This document shows positions 15,977 through 23,855 of a stretch of 25,994 nucleotides of DNA, in pieces (the first letter of the stretch is position 1; every line of letters starts with the position of its first letter). The stretch spans positions 1 to 25,994 of the forward strand of contig CAIRYE010000136.1 in the NCBI GenBank assembly GCA_903882765.1, read 5' to 3'. This DNA is from an uncultured Anaerolineae bacterium. GTDB lineage: Bacteria > Chloroflexota > Anaerolineae > Anaerolineales > Villigracilaceae. The notes below the pieces were generated by a model. It did no database searches, was not told the DNA's origin, and worked only from the letters and a program-made list of their open reading frames with translations. The position numbers were made by a program, and so were the translations under genes.

Positions 15977-16977
15977 TGGACAGTTATCCTTTCCTGGGTG
16001 TTAACAAAACATGCCACACTGTGAGGGGTGGAGCCGTTCCCTGGTATTTCATGCGCTAATGGCATTTCAATAGCACAACGATTTATAGCGTAGGAGCAGC
16101 GAGGGAGAAATGGGCAGGATGTTGGCTCGGCTCGTAAGTCAGGAGGGGAACCCGGAATGGAAGATAATCTCTTTGAATTTTTACTGGCTTGGAAAGCCGG
16201 CAAAGCTGCCAATAAACCGAGGGTATAAGGATGAGTTGGCTGGTCGAAAAGGTCTTCGGTTGTTGCTTCTTCAATCACATTGCCGGCATACATAACCATG
16301 ATTCGGTCTGCAAGACCCGCCACGAGGCTAAGGTCGTGCGTGATCCAAATGATAGCGATACCCAGCCTATCCCGCAAATCTTTTACTACTTCAACGATCT
16401 GAGCTTGTATGGTTACATCAAGGGCGGTAGTTGGTTCATCAGCGATCACCAGTTCTGGTTCGCAAGCCAATGCCATCGCGATCATAGCTCGTTGGCGCAT
16501 GCCCCCCGAAAATTGATGTGGATAATCCTTCAACCGTGCTTCAGGGTCGGGAATACCCACCATTCGGAAAAGTTCGATAACGCGTTTTTCAGCGCCAGCT
16601 CTGTTGGAAATATTATGGTAAATAAGAGACTCACCTACCTGATCGCCAATTGTTAGCACTGGATTAAAGCTGGTCATTGGGTCTTGAAAGATCATCCCAA
16701 TGTGGTTTCCGCGGATGCGTTGCATTTCTCTAGAATTAAGCTTAAGTAAGTCTTTGTCATGAAAAAACGCGGTTCCGGCAACTACCCGTGCGGCTGGGGG
16801 CAGAAGGTGTAGCATACTTAGCATGGTTACGCTCTTGCCGCAACCACTTTCTCCAACAACACCAAGTGTTTCCCCTTTATCTATTTTAAAACTAACGCCA
16901 TTCACAGCATGGATGAGGTTTCCACGCGAATGAAAACGTGTTGTAAGGTTAGTAACTTGTAATAAGGTTTCGCCCAT
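15973..16977 (-). CDS. oligopeptide-type ABC transporter ATP-binding protein (OppD/DppD-like)
   Basis: The protein has 334 residues from ATG 16977. Walker A GESGCGKSV (42-50), Q-loop FQDPMTSFNP (97-106), signature FSGGMRQR (156-163), Walker B LVIADEPTTALD (176-187) and switch His214 are all present. The C-terminal extension has Cys288, Cys294, Cys301 and Cys323, again a likely Fe-S site. A start at 17016 would overlap the permease gene by 35 bases; ATG 16977 has GGAAGGGG seven bases upstream, embedded in the end of the permease gene, and is chosen. It forms the ATPase heterodimer with the OppF-like protein. Confidence 0.95.
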   Translation of the reverse strand: MGETLLQVTNLTTRFHSRGNLIHAVNGVSFKIDKGETLGVVGESGCGKSVTMLSMLHLLPPAARVVAGTAFFHDKDLLKLNSREMQRIRGNHIGMIFQDPMTSFNPVLTIGDQVGESLIYHNISNRAGAEKRVIELFRMVGIPDPEARLKDYPHQFSGGMRQRAMIAMALACEPELVIADEPTTALDVTIQAQIVEVVKDLRDRLGIAIIWITHDLSLVAGLADRIMVMYAGNVIEEATTEDLFDQPTHPYTLGLLAALPAFQASKNSKRLSSIPGSPPDLRAEPTSCPFLPRCSYAINRCAIEMPLAHEIPGNGSTPHSVACFVNTQERITVQ

Positions 16978-16981
16978 AATG

Positions 16982-17950
16982 TTACCCCTTCCATTGTTTT
17001 GGATTAAGCGCGTCATTTAAGCCATCTCCGAGGAAGGAGAAGGATACTGTCATGAGTCCAAGCACAACTGCCGGGGCGGCCAAAAGGTATGGCGCGCTAG
17101 TCCATTGGCGTAGACCCTCATTGATCATGTTTCCCCAACTTGGAATCGGAGGATTAATGCCGATACCAAGGAAGCTAAACGCGCTTTCTGTCAACATAGC
17201 CGATCCCATCCCCGCACTCATTTGAACAATAACCGGTCCAATAGCGTTAGGAATAATGTACTTTGTTACGATAGTAAAGGTGGATAACCCCAATGCACGG
17301 GCCGCGGTGACATAATTGTAATTTCTTACAGCCATCACCTGGCTGCGAAGTACGCGGGCATACGGACTCCATGCTACCGCTACAATAACAATGACCACCA
17401 AAGCAAGGTCGAGCAAACTGCTTTGTCGAAAGACAGGGTTTTGGGTTTTTAGAAACATGCTCTCCATCCATCGGCTAACAGGTGGCCGAAGGGAAACCGC
17501 CATAACCACACCTAGCACCAGATTTGGAAATGCCATATTTAGATCGGTAAACCACATTAAAAAGAAATCTAGTTTTCCGCCAAAGTAACCGCTAATACTC
17601 CCAACCAAAACGCCAATAACTGAGCTGATCAAAACGACCAGCAAGCTAACCAACGTGGCTGTTCGAGCGCCATAAATAACGCGGCTAAGCACATCACGAC
17701 CAAGATAATCTGTTCCAAGCCAATGTTGGGCGGATGGAGCCTGGCTGCGGAGTTCCAGATTTTGGGCGAGGAAGTCGTAGGGGGTTAGATAAGGACCAAA
17801 GATTGCAAAGAAAAACATGATCGATACAACAACCATACTTACTACTGCCATTTTATTTTTTAAAAGGCGATCAAAAGAATCTTTCCAAATACCTATTGCC
17901 TTCTCTTCCTGCGCGGTTTCTGATAAGGAATTGTGGGAAATTTGAGTCAT
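16982..17950 (-). CDS. oligopeptide-type ABC transporter permease (OppC/DppC-like)
   Basis: The protein has 322 residues with a cytoplasmic N-terminal tail, first membrane segment at about 35-53, then the family signature HWLGTDYLGRDVLSRVIYGAR (76-96, containing the GTD-GRD core) and about five further segments. The EAA loop is ARALGLSTFTIVTKYIIPN (217-235). It forms the channel with the OppB-like permease, whose gene ends one base upstream. Nothing in the sequence defines the substrate. Confidence 0.95.
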   Translation of the reverse strand: MTQISHNSLSETAQEEKAIGIWKDSFDRLLKNKMAVVSMVVVSIMFFFAIFGPYLTPYDFLAQNLELRSQAPSAQHWLGTDYLGRDVLSRVIYGARTATLVSLLVVLISSVIGVLVGSISGYFGGKLDFFLMWFTDLNMAFPNLVLGVVMAVSLRPPVSRWMESMFLKTQNPVFRQSSLLDLALVVIVIVAVAWSPYARVLRSQVMAVRNYNYVTAARALGLSTFTIVTKYIIPNAIGPVIVQMSAGMGSAMLTESAFSFLGIGINPPIPSWGNMINEGLRQWTSAPYLLAAPAVVLGLMTVSFSFLGDGLNDALNPKQWKG

Positions 17951-17951
17951 A

Positions 17952-18914
17952 TTATTCCGCTCCCTTTTGGGTTGATCGCAAACGGGGGTCTAAAATGGGA
18001 TAGGTTATATCAACAAGCAAGTTGGTCAACGTCACGAGCGCGAGCACCACAAAGGTGCAACCGAGCAGGACGGAATAATCATTGTTTAGAATGCCATCCC
18101 TGATCAACTTTCCTATTCCAGGGATGCCAAAGACGATCTCGAGTAAGAGGGACCCAGCAAGTAAATTCGTCATTACTACACCCATTTGAGTAACAACAGG
18201 AGTAAGTACCGGACGTAAAGCGTGTTTGATGATAGTTACCCACTCAGGTAATCCCTTGGCGCGGGCTGTTCGAATATAGTCTTCAGAAAGAACATCAAGC
18301 ACAGCGCTTCTTGCCTGGCGAATTACTAAAGCCATAGGGCGTAGTGCGGCTACTGTAAGCGGGATAATGGAATTAACATCAAAAACTCCATGCCACCCGC
18401 GGGGTACGGGTAATAAATTTAATTCAAGACAGAATAAAACCATCAGCAGCGGTGCCATAACAAAAGTAGGGATTCCCCAAAAAAAGAGAGCCCCACCTAA
18501 GATAAGGTTATCAGCCCAATGGTTTTGATTGAGTGCGGCGATAACACCAAGAGGAATACCAACAATCGCGATGATAGCTGAGGCTGCCAAAGCGATACTG
18601 ATGGTTATTGGAGTCGCGGCCGCTAAGGTTCGTGCAACTGGCCGGCCATCTGTCAGTGCCATACCGAAATCGCCATGCAGCATTTTCCATAAATAATCAC
18701 CGAATTGCACCAAGAATGGACGATTTAGGCCCAACTGCTCTTTTACAGCTTCGTATCGTGGGTTTCCTGGCATAAACAAATCAGTAGCCTCGCGGGAGAA
18801 CATAATTTGCACGGGGTCACCGCCACCGAAAAACATCAGCGCATAAACGATGAACATGAGTAAAATAACGCCGGGAATCCAGCGAACCAGCCGCAGAAGA
18901 ATATATTGCAACAT
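17952..18914 (-). CDS. oligopeptide-type ABC transporter permease (OppB/DppB-like)
   Basis: The protein has 320 residues from ATG 18914, which has GAGAGGAAAG just upstream. An in-frame TTG at 18956 would add 14 residues but would start within the terminator-like hairpin. About six hydrophobic segments are visible, the first near residues 5-30, and an EAA loop YIRTARAKGLPEWVTIIKHA (213-232). DPVQ near residue 33 and LHGDFGMAL near 79-87 are typical of OppB/DppB proteins. Confidence 0.94.
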   Translation of the reverse strand: MLQYILLRLVRWIPGVILLMFIVYALMFFGGGDPVQIMFSREATDLFMPGNPRYEAVKEQLGLNRPFLVQFGDYLWKMLHGDFGMALTDGRPVARTLAAATPITISIALAASAIIAIVGIPLGVIAALNQNHWADNLILGGALFFWGIPTFVMAPLLMVLFCLELNLLPVPRGWHGVFDVNSIIPLTVAALRPMALVIRQARSAVLDVLSEDYIRTARAKGLPEWVTIIKHALRPVLTPVVTQMGVVMTNLLAGSLLLEIVFGIPGIGKLIRDGILNNDYSVLLGCTFVVLALVTLTNLLVDITYPILDPRLRSTQKGAE

Positions 18915-18929
18915 GGGCTTTCCTCTCTC

Positions 18930-18969
18930 TAAAAAATTAGGCGGGAACTGAACCAATCAGTATCCCGCC
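18930..18969 (-). terminator. terminator-like attenuator between binding-protein and permease genes
   Basis: On the minus strand GGCGGGA (18963-18969) pairs with TCCCGCC (18940-18946), and inside it ACTGA pairs with TCAGT around a 5-base loop, giving a 12-pair stem with one bulge. It is followed by TAATTTTTT, so it is a good rho-independent terminator in the middle of the operon. Partial read-through would give much binding-protein mRNA and less of the downstream genes. Confidence 0.75.
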
Positions 18970-18991
18970 CAATTTTAATTATATTATCGGA

Positions 18992-20686
18992 TTACGGTTT
19001 CTTGCTGAGGTCGATATCAAGATTCCAAGGTTCAACGATCTGCCAGTCGATGTTACGGCTGTAATTGATGACCCAAGGCATAGCGTGCATGGTTGGACCT
19101 TCGTCATACCAGTTGATCCACATGAAATCATCCATAGCAAGTTTTTCAGCTTCGATAGATTTTGAAATGCGGGCAGCATCAGTAGGTGCCAGAGCGGAAG
19201 CTTCGAGAATGAGTGCGTCTACTGCATCATTCTTGTATCCACCCATTTTACCCTGAGCATTGCCTGCGCCGGAGTAAATGGAACCGGAAAGAAGAGTTGG
19301 GGCGTCAAAGATACGAGCGCCAACATCATCACGGAAGACCTGAACTTTATCCTGCTCGGTTTTTGGTAGTTTGTCCATAGCGGGAACCAATTCGGTTTCT
19401 TGAATTCCGAGAACCTGGCGCCACTGTTCAACAAGAGCTTGGGCAGCTACTTCAGCCTGAGGATTGGACGCGCCAGCTACATAAAGCTTGGGCATGGCGT
19501 CTTTGTAAGAGCATTCAGCGAAAGCTGCTTTAGCGCCTTCAGCATTGTTGGTATAAGCCTGATTGGTTTCCTTGTCGCCAAGAATTTGGGCAAGAAGGGT
19601 TGAACCGGCTTCTCCTGGTCCATTCGGATGGCTGGCTTTGAAGAGCTCGACGGGGTTGGCGGCCAAAATGAGGGCTTTACGACAGTTGAGATCGTCCATG
19701 GGGGCAATTTTCCCGTTGAACCAGAAAACCTGGAGGACGGGGGTAGCGGGAAGGGTGGTTCCAACATAATCAGCACCCAATTCCTCAAAGGTGGTGGGAA
19801 GGTCGGAGGACATATTGATGTCAGCTTCGCCGTTCTTCATCATTAACAAGGCAGCAGCGCCGTCTTCAACAGCAATGATGTTGATCTTTGAAAGTTTTGG
19901 AGCGGAACCAAACCAATTGGGATTGGGAGCAAGCTCAACTGAACCAGTGGTGAGATCCATTGCTACGGGAGTGTATGGGCCGCTCGTAACAACACCATTA
20001 GCGGGGGTCCACCATTCAGCGATTTCTTGGCCATCAGCGCCACGAGCTTGGCTGATCTTTACTGGGCCAACTAAGTTTGTAGCAATACGATTGACAAAAA
20101 TCGGATCTGGGGATTTGAGGGTGACAACAACAGTCGCGTCATCCTGAGCAACTACACCAGGCAGTTCCGTGCTGTTACCGGCAACGGCTTCGTCATAGCC
20201 AACGATACCAGATAAGAACAAACCGACACGTTGGTGCTTGGTGAGAGGTTGAGTAGCAAGTTCCCAAGTGCCTTTTACGTCCGTGGCAGTAATTGGGCTG
20301 CCATCAGAGAACTTGGCGGCAGGATCTAGCTTGAAGGTCCAAGTGATAAAATCGGCGCTTGATTCCCATGAAGCGAATACCATTGGGTGTAATTCGCCAC
20401 TCATGTCAGCCCAAACTGGGGGGGCCCACATTAAGGACATCTGACGGACGTTCTGACCTCCGCCACGAAGGGGGGACCAATCCGTGGAAACCACTGGATC
20501 GATGAGGGTTAGAACTTTTTCTACGGGAGCTTCAGCAGCGGGTGCTTCGGCGACGGGAGCTTCAGCAGCGGGTGCTTCGGCGACAGGAGCTTCGGCAGCA
20601 GGGGCTTCTGTGGCGGGAGTGCCACATGCGCTAAGAACAAAAATGAGTACGAGCAGCGCAACGAACAAAGTATTTAAGCGACGCAT
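18992..20686 (-). CDS. family-5 ABC transporter substrate-binding lipoprotein (peptide/nickel/glycoside type)
   Basis: The precursor has 564 residues, normal for extracellular solute-binding family 5 (OppA/DppA). The signal segment ends in lipobox VLSAC with Cys21 lipidated. Residues about 25-56 are a repetitive EAPAAEAPVA linker encoded by a 30-bp tandem repeat. The binding domain then starts at VLTLIDPVVSTDWSPL and includes ELAPNPNWFGSAPKL, a typical family-5 stretch. AAAGG precedes the ATG by nine bases. The family binds peptides, but members also bind oligosaccharides, opines or acids; given the downstream acid-sugar enzymes, a sugar acid or its conjugate is inferred. Confidence 0.94.
   Translation of the reverse strand: MRRLNTLFVALLVLIFVLSACGTPATEAPAAEAPVAEAPAAEAPVAEAPAAEAPVEKVLTLIDPVVSTDWSPLRGGGQNVRQMSLMWAPPVWADMSGELHPMVFASWESSADFITWTFKLDPAAKFSDGSPITATDVKGTWELATQPLTKHQRVGLFLSGIVGYDEAVAGNSTELPGVVAQDDATVVVTLKSPDPIFVNRIATNLVGPVKISQARGADGQEIAEWWTPANGVVTSGPYTPVAMDLTTGSVELAPNPNWFGSAPKLSKINIIAVEDGAAALLMMKNGEADINMSSDLPTTFEELGADYVGTTLPATPVLQVFWFNGKIAPMDDLNCRKALILAANPVELFKASHPNGPGEAGSTLLAQILGDKETNQAYTNNAEGAKAAFAECSYKDAMPKLYVAGASNPQAEVAAQALVEQWRQVLGIQETELVPAMDKLPKTEQDKVQVFRDDVGARIFDAPTLLSGSIYSGAGNAQGKMGGYKNDAVDALILEASALAPTDAARISKSIEAEKLAMDDFMWINWYDEGPTMHAMPWVINYSRNIDWQIVEPWNLDIDLSKKP
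20525..20614. repeat. 30-bp in-frame tandem repeat (three copies) in the lipoprotein linker
   Basis: Copies lie at 20525-20554, 20555-20584 and 20585-20614. The first two are identical over 30 bases; the third differs at a few positions. Each encodes ten residues of the Glu-Ala-Pro linker in the binding lipoprotein, so copy number can change without breaking the frame. Confidence 0.9.
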
Positions 20687-20734
20687 AATATGTTACCTTT
20701 CGAAAGTAGAATGAAGTACTTGATTAATACAACT

Positions 20735-20773
20735 TCAAATAACAGAATCTTCGAATTGCTCTTCCCTGAGCAT
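20735..20773 (-). CDS. possible 12-residue leader ORF upstream of the binding-protein gene
   Basis: In the roughly 185-base leader, AAAGGAGG precedes an ATG at 20773 by two to four bases. The frame encodes MLREEQFEDSVI and ends in TGA at 20735-20737, 48 bases before the lipoprotein ATG. The spacing is shorter than ideal and no attenuation codons are obvious, so translation is uncertain. Confidence 0.3.
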   Translation of the reverse strand: MLREEQFEDSVI

Positions 20774-20878
20774 CTCCTCCTTTCATTTTCCTGCAACACT
20801 CGGCTGGCGATGCCGACTATAACCAAATAATGGTAGATTTTGACGCAAATATACTATTTATTGGCAAATACTAAGGTA

Positions 20879-20907
20879 ATAATAGCACGATGTGAAAAGT
20901 AAGTCAA
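20879..20907 (-). promoter_or_regulatory. sigma70-type promoter of the acid-sugar uptake/catabolic operon
   Basis: On the minus strand TTGACT (20902-20907) and TATTAT (20879-20884) are 17 bases apart, each five of six to consensus. Transcription should start near 20872. Two direct GCAAATA repeats, 19 bases apart (20845-20851 and 20864-20870), lie just downstream and could bind a regulator. Confidence 0.75.
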
Positions 20908-20918
20908 TATATTTTGAA

Positions 20919-20929
20919 GTAATATGAAA
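20919..20929. promoter_or_regulatory. candidate DeoR-family operator in the divergent pdxA/binding-protein promoter region
   Basis: The minus strand reads TTTCATATTAC, identical over 11 bases to 22224-22234 in the promoter of the DeoR-family gene. It lies between the two divergent promoters, a few bases upstream of the minus-strand -35. A partly similar AAGTCAATAT is at 20901-20910. Confidence 0.45.
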
Positions 20930-20937
20930 GAAAATGA

Positions 20938-20965
20938 TTGCAAACTATCATTATCGTGGTATTAT
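20938..20965 (+). promoter_or_regulatory. extended -10 promoter of the pdxA-family gene
   Basis: TTGCAA (20938-20943) and TATTAT (20960-20965) are 16 bases apart, and TGG directly before the -10 gives an extended -10. Transcription would start near 20972, about 43 bases before ATG 21015. Confidence 0.6.
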
Positions 20966-21014
20966 TGCTTCAAGACAAGAATGCGATTCAACCATTCAGA
21001 AGGATAAATGCCTT

Positions 21015-22025
21015 ATGACCGAGACAAAAAGACCAATATTAGCACTCACAATGGGAGATCCGGCAGGCTGCGGCCCAGAGATCATAGCAAAAGTGCTAAC
21101 ACACCCAGATGTTTACCAGCAAACTCTGCCACTCGTTGTTGGCAGCCATCATGTTTTGCGGTGGGCAATTCAGGTTATCGGTGCGGATGCGCAAGTAGTC
21201 CAAATTGATAACCCCTCGCAGGCAGTATTTACCAAAGGGCGGGTTAATGTGATTGATCCCGTTTCTTTCGATATGAGTGGCTTAGTAATGGGTACAATTC
21301 AGGAAATTGCTGGTAGGGCCGCCTATGAATACTTGATTCATGCCATTGATCTTGCCATGGCAAAACAGGTAGATGCTATTGTTACAGCTCCACTTTCAAA
21401 AGAAGCGATGAACTTAGCTGGTTACCATTTTGATGGGCATACCGAGATTTTAGCTACCCGAACGAACAGTAAGAAAGTAACCATGATGTTAGCTTCAGGA
21501 CATTTTAGGGTAACCCACGTCAGCACACATGTTTCGCTTCGTACCGCGATCGATCGCTGTAAAGCCCCGCGTATTTTGGATGTGATCCATACAACCAATG
21601 CCGCTCTTGTCCGTATGGGCATTATCAATCCGCATATTGCGGTTGCTGGTCTTAACCCGCACTGTGGCGAAAATGGCCTTTTTGGCACCGAGGATGTAGA
21701 ACATATTCAGCCCGCTATCGATCAAGCTATTGCGGAAGGTCTCAATATCTATTCTGTTCCTGTGCCCCCGGATACTGTTTTTGTTCGAATGGCGGAATTT
21801 AAAGAATTCGACGCGGTCATCGCGCAGTATCACGACCAAGGGCATATCGCTTCTAAGATCGTTGATTTTTGGGGTGGAGTAAATATCACCCTTGGCCTTC
21901 CCATCATTCGAACTTCGGTAGATCACGGCACTGCCTTCGACGTAGTAGGAACCGGCAAAGCGAATCCGGCAAGTTTGTTTAACGCCATTGAGTATGCTCG
22001 AATCTTATCCGGTAACGACCAATAA
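21015..22025 (+). CDS. pdxA2: PdxA-family 4-phospho-hydroxy-acid dehydrogenase (PdxA2-like)
   Basis: The protein has 336 residues from ATG 21015 (AGAAGGA ten bases upstream; a start at 20934 would overlap the promoter). It opens with ALTMGDPAGCGPEI (10-23), has FDGHTEILA (139-147), and the metal histidines fit VSTHVSL (His172), NPHCGE (His216) and QYHDQGH (His273). The end of the core reads TLGLPIIRTSVDHGTAFD. PdxA itself makes pyridoxine; PdxA2 paralogues oxidise and decarboxylate D-threonate or D-erythronate 4-phosphate to dihydroxyacetone phosphate and CO2 with NAD. Divergence from an operon containing a DUF1537 kinase favours the PdxA2 role, which is established for this gene pair in other bacteria. 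A role in vitamin B6 synthesis is less likely. Confidence 0.88.
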   Translation: MTETKRPILALTMGDPAGCGPEIIAKVLTHPDVYQQTLPLVVGSHHVLRWAIQVIGADAQVVQIDNPSQAVFTKGRVNVIDPVSFDMSGLVMGTIQEIAGRAAYEYLIHAIDLAMAKQVDAIVTAPLSKEAMNLAGYHFDGHTEILATRTNSKKVTMMLASGHFRVTHVSTHVSLRTAIDRCKAPRILDVIHTTNAALVRMGIINPHIAVAGLNPHCGENGLFGTEDVEHIQPAIDQAIAEGLNIYSVPVPPDTVFVRMAEFKEFDAVIAQYHDQGHIASKIVDFWGGVNITLGLPIIRTSVDHGTAFDVVGTGKANPASLFNAIEYARILSGNDQ

Positions 22026-22061
22026 CTTCGTTTTTATTCTTCTTATCATTGTATTAGTCAA

Positions 22062-22090
22062 GAATGGGCTGCGTTCAATACAGCCCATTC
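22062..22090 (+). terminator. probable terminator of the pdxA-family gene
   Basis: GAATGGGCTG (22062-22071) pairs perfectly with CAGCCCATTC (22081-22090) around a 9-base loop, 36 bases after the stop codon. The tail GGGTTTAAATT is only weakly U-rich, so termination may be partial. Confidence 0.6.
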
Positions 22091-22204
22091 GGGTTTAAAT
22101 TAGCCTATCGATAACGTCTGCGTAAATCAGCGGCGGAATGGCCGTAATCTATCAATAAATCTTTCAAAATATTCCATACTCGTTCATTAAATTTTCTATT
22201 ATTG

Positions 22205-22234
22205 CATATTACGAGTATAATATTTTCATATTAC
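22205..22234. promoter_or_regulatory. direct-repeat candidate operator overlapping the DeoR-family gene promoter
   Basis: CATATTAC occurs at 22205-22212 and 22227-22234, 22 bases apart, about two helical turns, flanking a perfect -10 hexamer TATAAT (22216-22221). No good -35 is present. DeoR-family proteins often bind repeated sites around their own promoter, so this fits autoregulation. The right-hand copy extends to the 11-mer shared with 20919-20929. Confidence 0.55.
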
Positions 22235-22261
22235 AAATACTCCTGAATCACGGAAGCTGCA

Positions 22262-23056
22262 ATGCGAGAAAAATCAGAAAACTCACGAGTCGAACGTGCC
22301 CGACATCTTAAAATCCTGAATATCCTTCGGGAACACCCCACAACATCCATTCGAGAACTTGCCGATCGATTATCTATATCCCAATCAACCATACGACGCG
22401 ATTTGGATGAGCTCGAAACGCAAGGGCTTGCCCGTCGAGTATTTGGCGGGGCTATCTTAGAGCGCCAAAACGGAACAGAACCTCCATTTGAATATCGCGA
22501 AGCCCTCAACGCCGAAGAGAAGAATCGCATCTCACGGTGTGCCGCCGCTTTGATCAATGATGGTGACACGATTTTTATCGATGGTGGTACGACCACACAA
22601 TTTATGATCAAGTATATTGCTCAAAAAAAAAACATAACCGTCATCACCTGCGGTTTAAATGTTGCCTATGAGCTAAACAAGTTTGAAAATATCACCTCGT
22701 TCATCGTTGGTGGTGAGATCCATAAAGACTCCCACAGTATTTCAGGAGCGCTTGCTTTGGCTGTTTTGGATGTTTATAAGATTCGTTGTGATAAAGCCTT
22801 TATTGCCGCTAGCGCGGTAAGCGCCCAACACGGGGTCACCAACCGCATCCTAGATCGCATCCCCCTCAAACGAAGGGCAATGGAGATCTCCGGACAATCC
22901 ATCGTCATCGCCGATGGTTCAAAAATTGGTACAACAGCTTTGGGGCAGATCGCCCCCATCACTGATTTTTCCTCGCTCGTTACTGATGGCACCGCCCCCG
23001 AAAGCGAGTTACTTACGATCAAAGAATTAAATGTACAAATACTCATAGCTGAATAG
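22262..23056 (+). CDS. DeoR-family transcriptional regulator
   Basis: The protein has 264 residues. The N-terminal DeoR helix-turn-helix covers about 15-65, with SIRELADRLSISQSTIRRDLDELETQGLARRVFGGAIL matching the family pattern. The C-terminal sugar-phosphate sensor domain shows IDGGTTT (106-112), TCGLNVAYEL, IVGGEIH and IADGSKIG (216-223), the usual phosphosugar-binding elements. GGAAG lies five bases before the ATG. It lies between the pdxA-family gene and the aldolase gene (20 bases before the latter). It is expected to repress this regulon until a phosphorylated acid-sugar intermediate binds (inference). Confidence 0.94.
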   Translation: MREKSENSRVERARHLKILNILREHPTTSIRELADRLSISQSTIRRDLDELETQGLARRVFGGAILERQNGTEPPFEYREALNAEEKNRISRCAAALINDGDTIFIDGGTTTQFMIKYIAQKKNITVITCGLNVAYELNKFENITSFIVGGEIHKDSHSISGALALAVLDVYKIRCDKAFIAASAVSAQHGVTNRILDRIPLKRRAMEISGQSIVIADGSKIGTTALGQIAPITDFSSLVTDGTAPESELLTIKELNVQILIAE

Positions 23057-23075
23057 CGCTAAAACAAAGGAAACT

Positions 23076-23855
23076 ATGAACGCCAATCCCCTTAGAAGTA
23101 AATTATCCGCTGGCTTGCCAGTGATGGGCACAATGATCCAAGAAGTTAGCTCGCCTTTTATTGTGCACGCCTTAGCAAACGCAGGTTTTGATTTTGTCTA
23201 TGTCGATATGGAACATGGACGATTTGGCCTTGAATCTGCCATCGATCTCATCCAGATCCTACGATTCAGCAAAATTGCGCCGCTGGTAAGGGTGCCCGAT
23301 AACCAATACCACTTCATCGCTCGTCTAATGGATGCCGGAGCTGTTGGAGTTATGATTCCTCGAGTAGAAAGTCGGGCTCAAGCCGAAGCGGCTGTTCAAT
23401 CTATGCGCTATCCGCCCATCGGTCAACGTGGTTTAGCGGTTGCCCGCGGTCACAATGATTATAAAAGGCAGAATTCTTTAGAGTTTGCTGAACAAGCGAA
23501 TAAGGAAAACTTGCTAATCGTTCAGATCGAAAGTACAACCGGGGTAGAAAAAGTAGATGAGATAGTCAGTACCCCTGGCGTGGATGTAGCCTTGATAGGT
23601 CCCGGCGATCTAAGTCTATCCTTAGGTATCACCATGAAAATGGACCACCCCAAAATGGTGGAGGCCATAGAGAAAGTAGTGGCGAGCTGCAAGAATCATA
23701 AGATAGAGGTTGGTTTGCATGTTGGTGATTTAAAAGCCTTAGGGTATTGGAATAAAAAAGGCATTCACTTACTCTCGGGTTCCGCTGATCTCGATGTTTT
23801 GTTAGATGGCTGTATAAATCTCGGTACATCGATGCGAGCCGTGCTGAGTGAGTGA
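23076..23855 (+). CDS. HpcH/HpaI-family class II aldolase
   Basis: The protein has 259 residues. Catalytic His47 is in VDMEHGRFG, Arg72 in PLVRVPD, metal ligands Glu152 (VQIESTTG) and Asp178 (IGPGDLSLSLG). MIPRVESRAQAE and RYPPIGQRGLA are classic for the family. It performs reversible Mg2+/Mn2+-dependent aldol cleavage of 2-keto-3-deoxy acids, giving pyruvate plus an aldehyde such as tartronate semialdehyde, glycolaldehyde or succinate semialdehyde. It lies 20 bases after the DeoR-family gene and is likely co-transcribed. Its product aldehyde could be a substrate for the iron-dependent dehydrogenase. It could serve a second branch of acid-sugar breakdown parallel to the kinase/PdxA route. Confidence 0.93.
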   Translation: MNANPLRSKLSAGLPVMGTMIQEVSSPFIVHALANAGFDFVYVDMEHGRFGLESAIDLIQILRFSKIAPLVRVPDNQYHFIARLMDAGAVGVMIPRVESRAQAEAAVQSMRYPPIGQRGLAVARGHNDYKRQNSLEFAEQANKENLLIVQIESTTGVEKVDEIVSTPGVDVALIGPGDLSLSLGITMKMDHPKMVEAIEKVVASCKNHKIEVGLHVGDLKALGYWNKKGIHLLSGSADLDVLLDGCINLGTSMRAVLSE

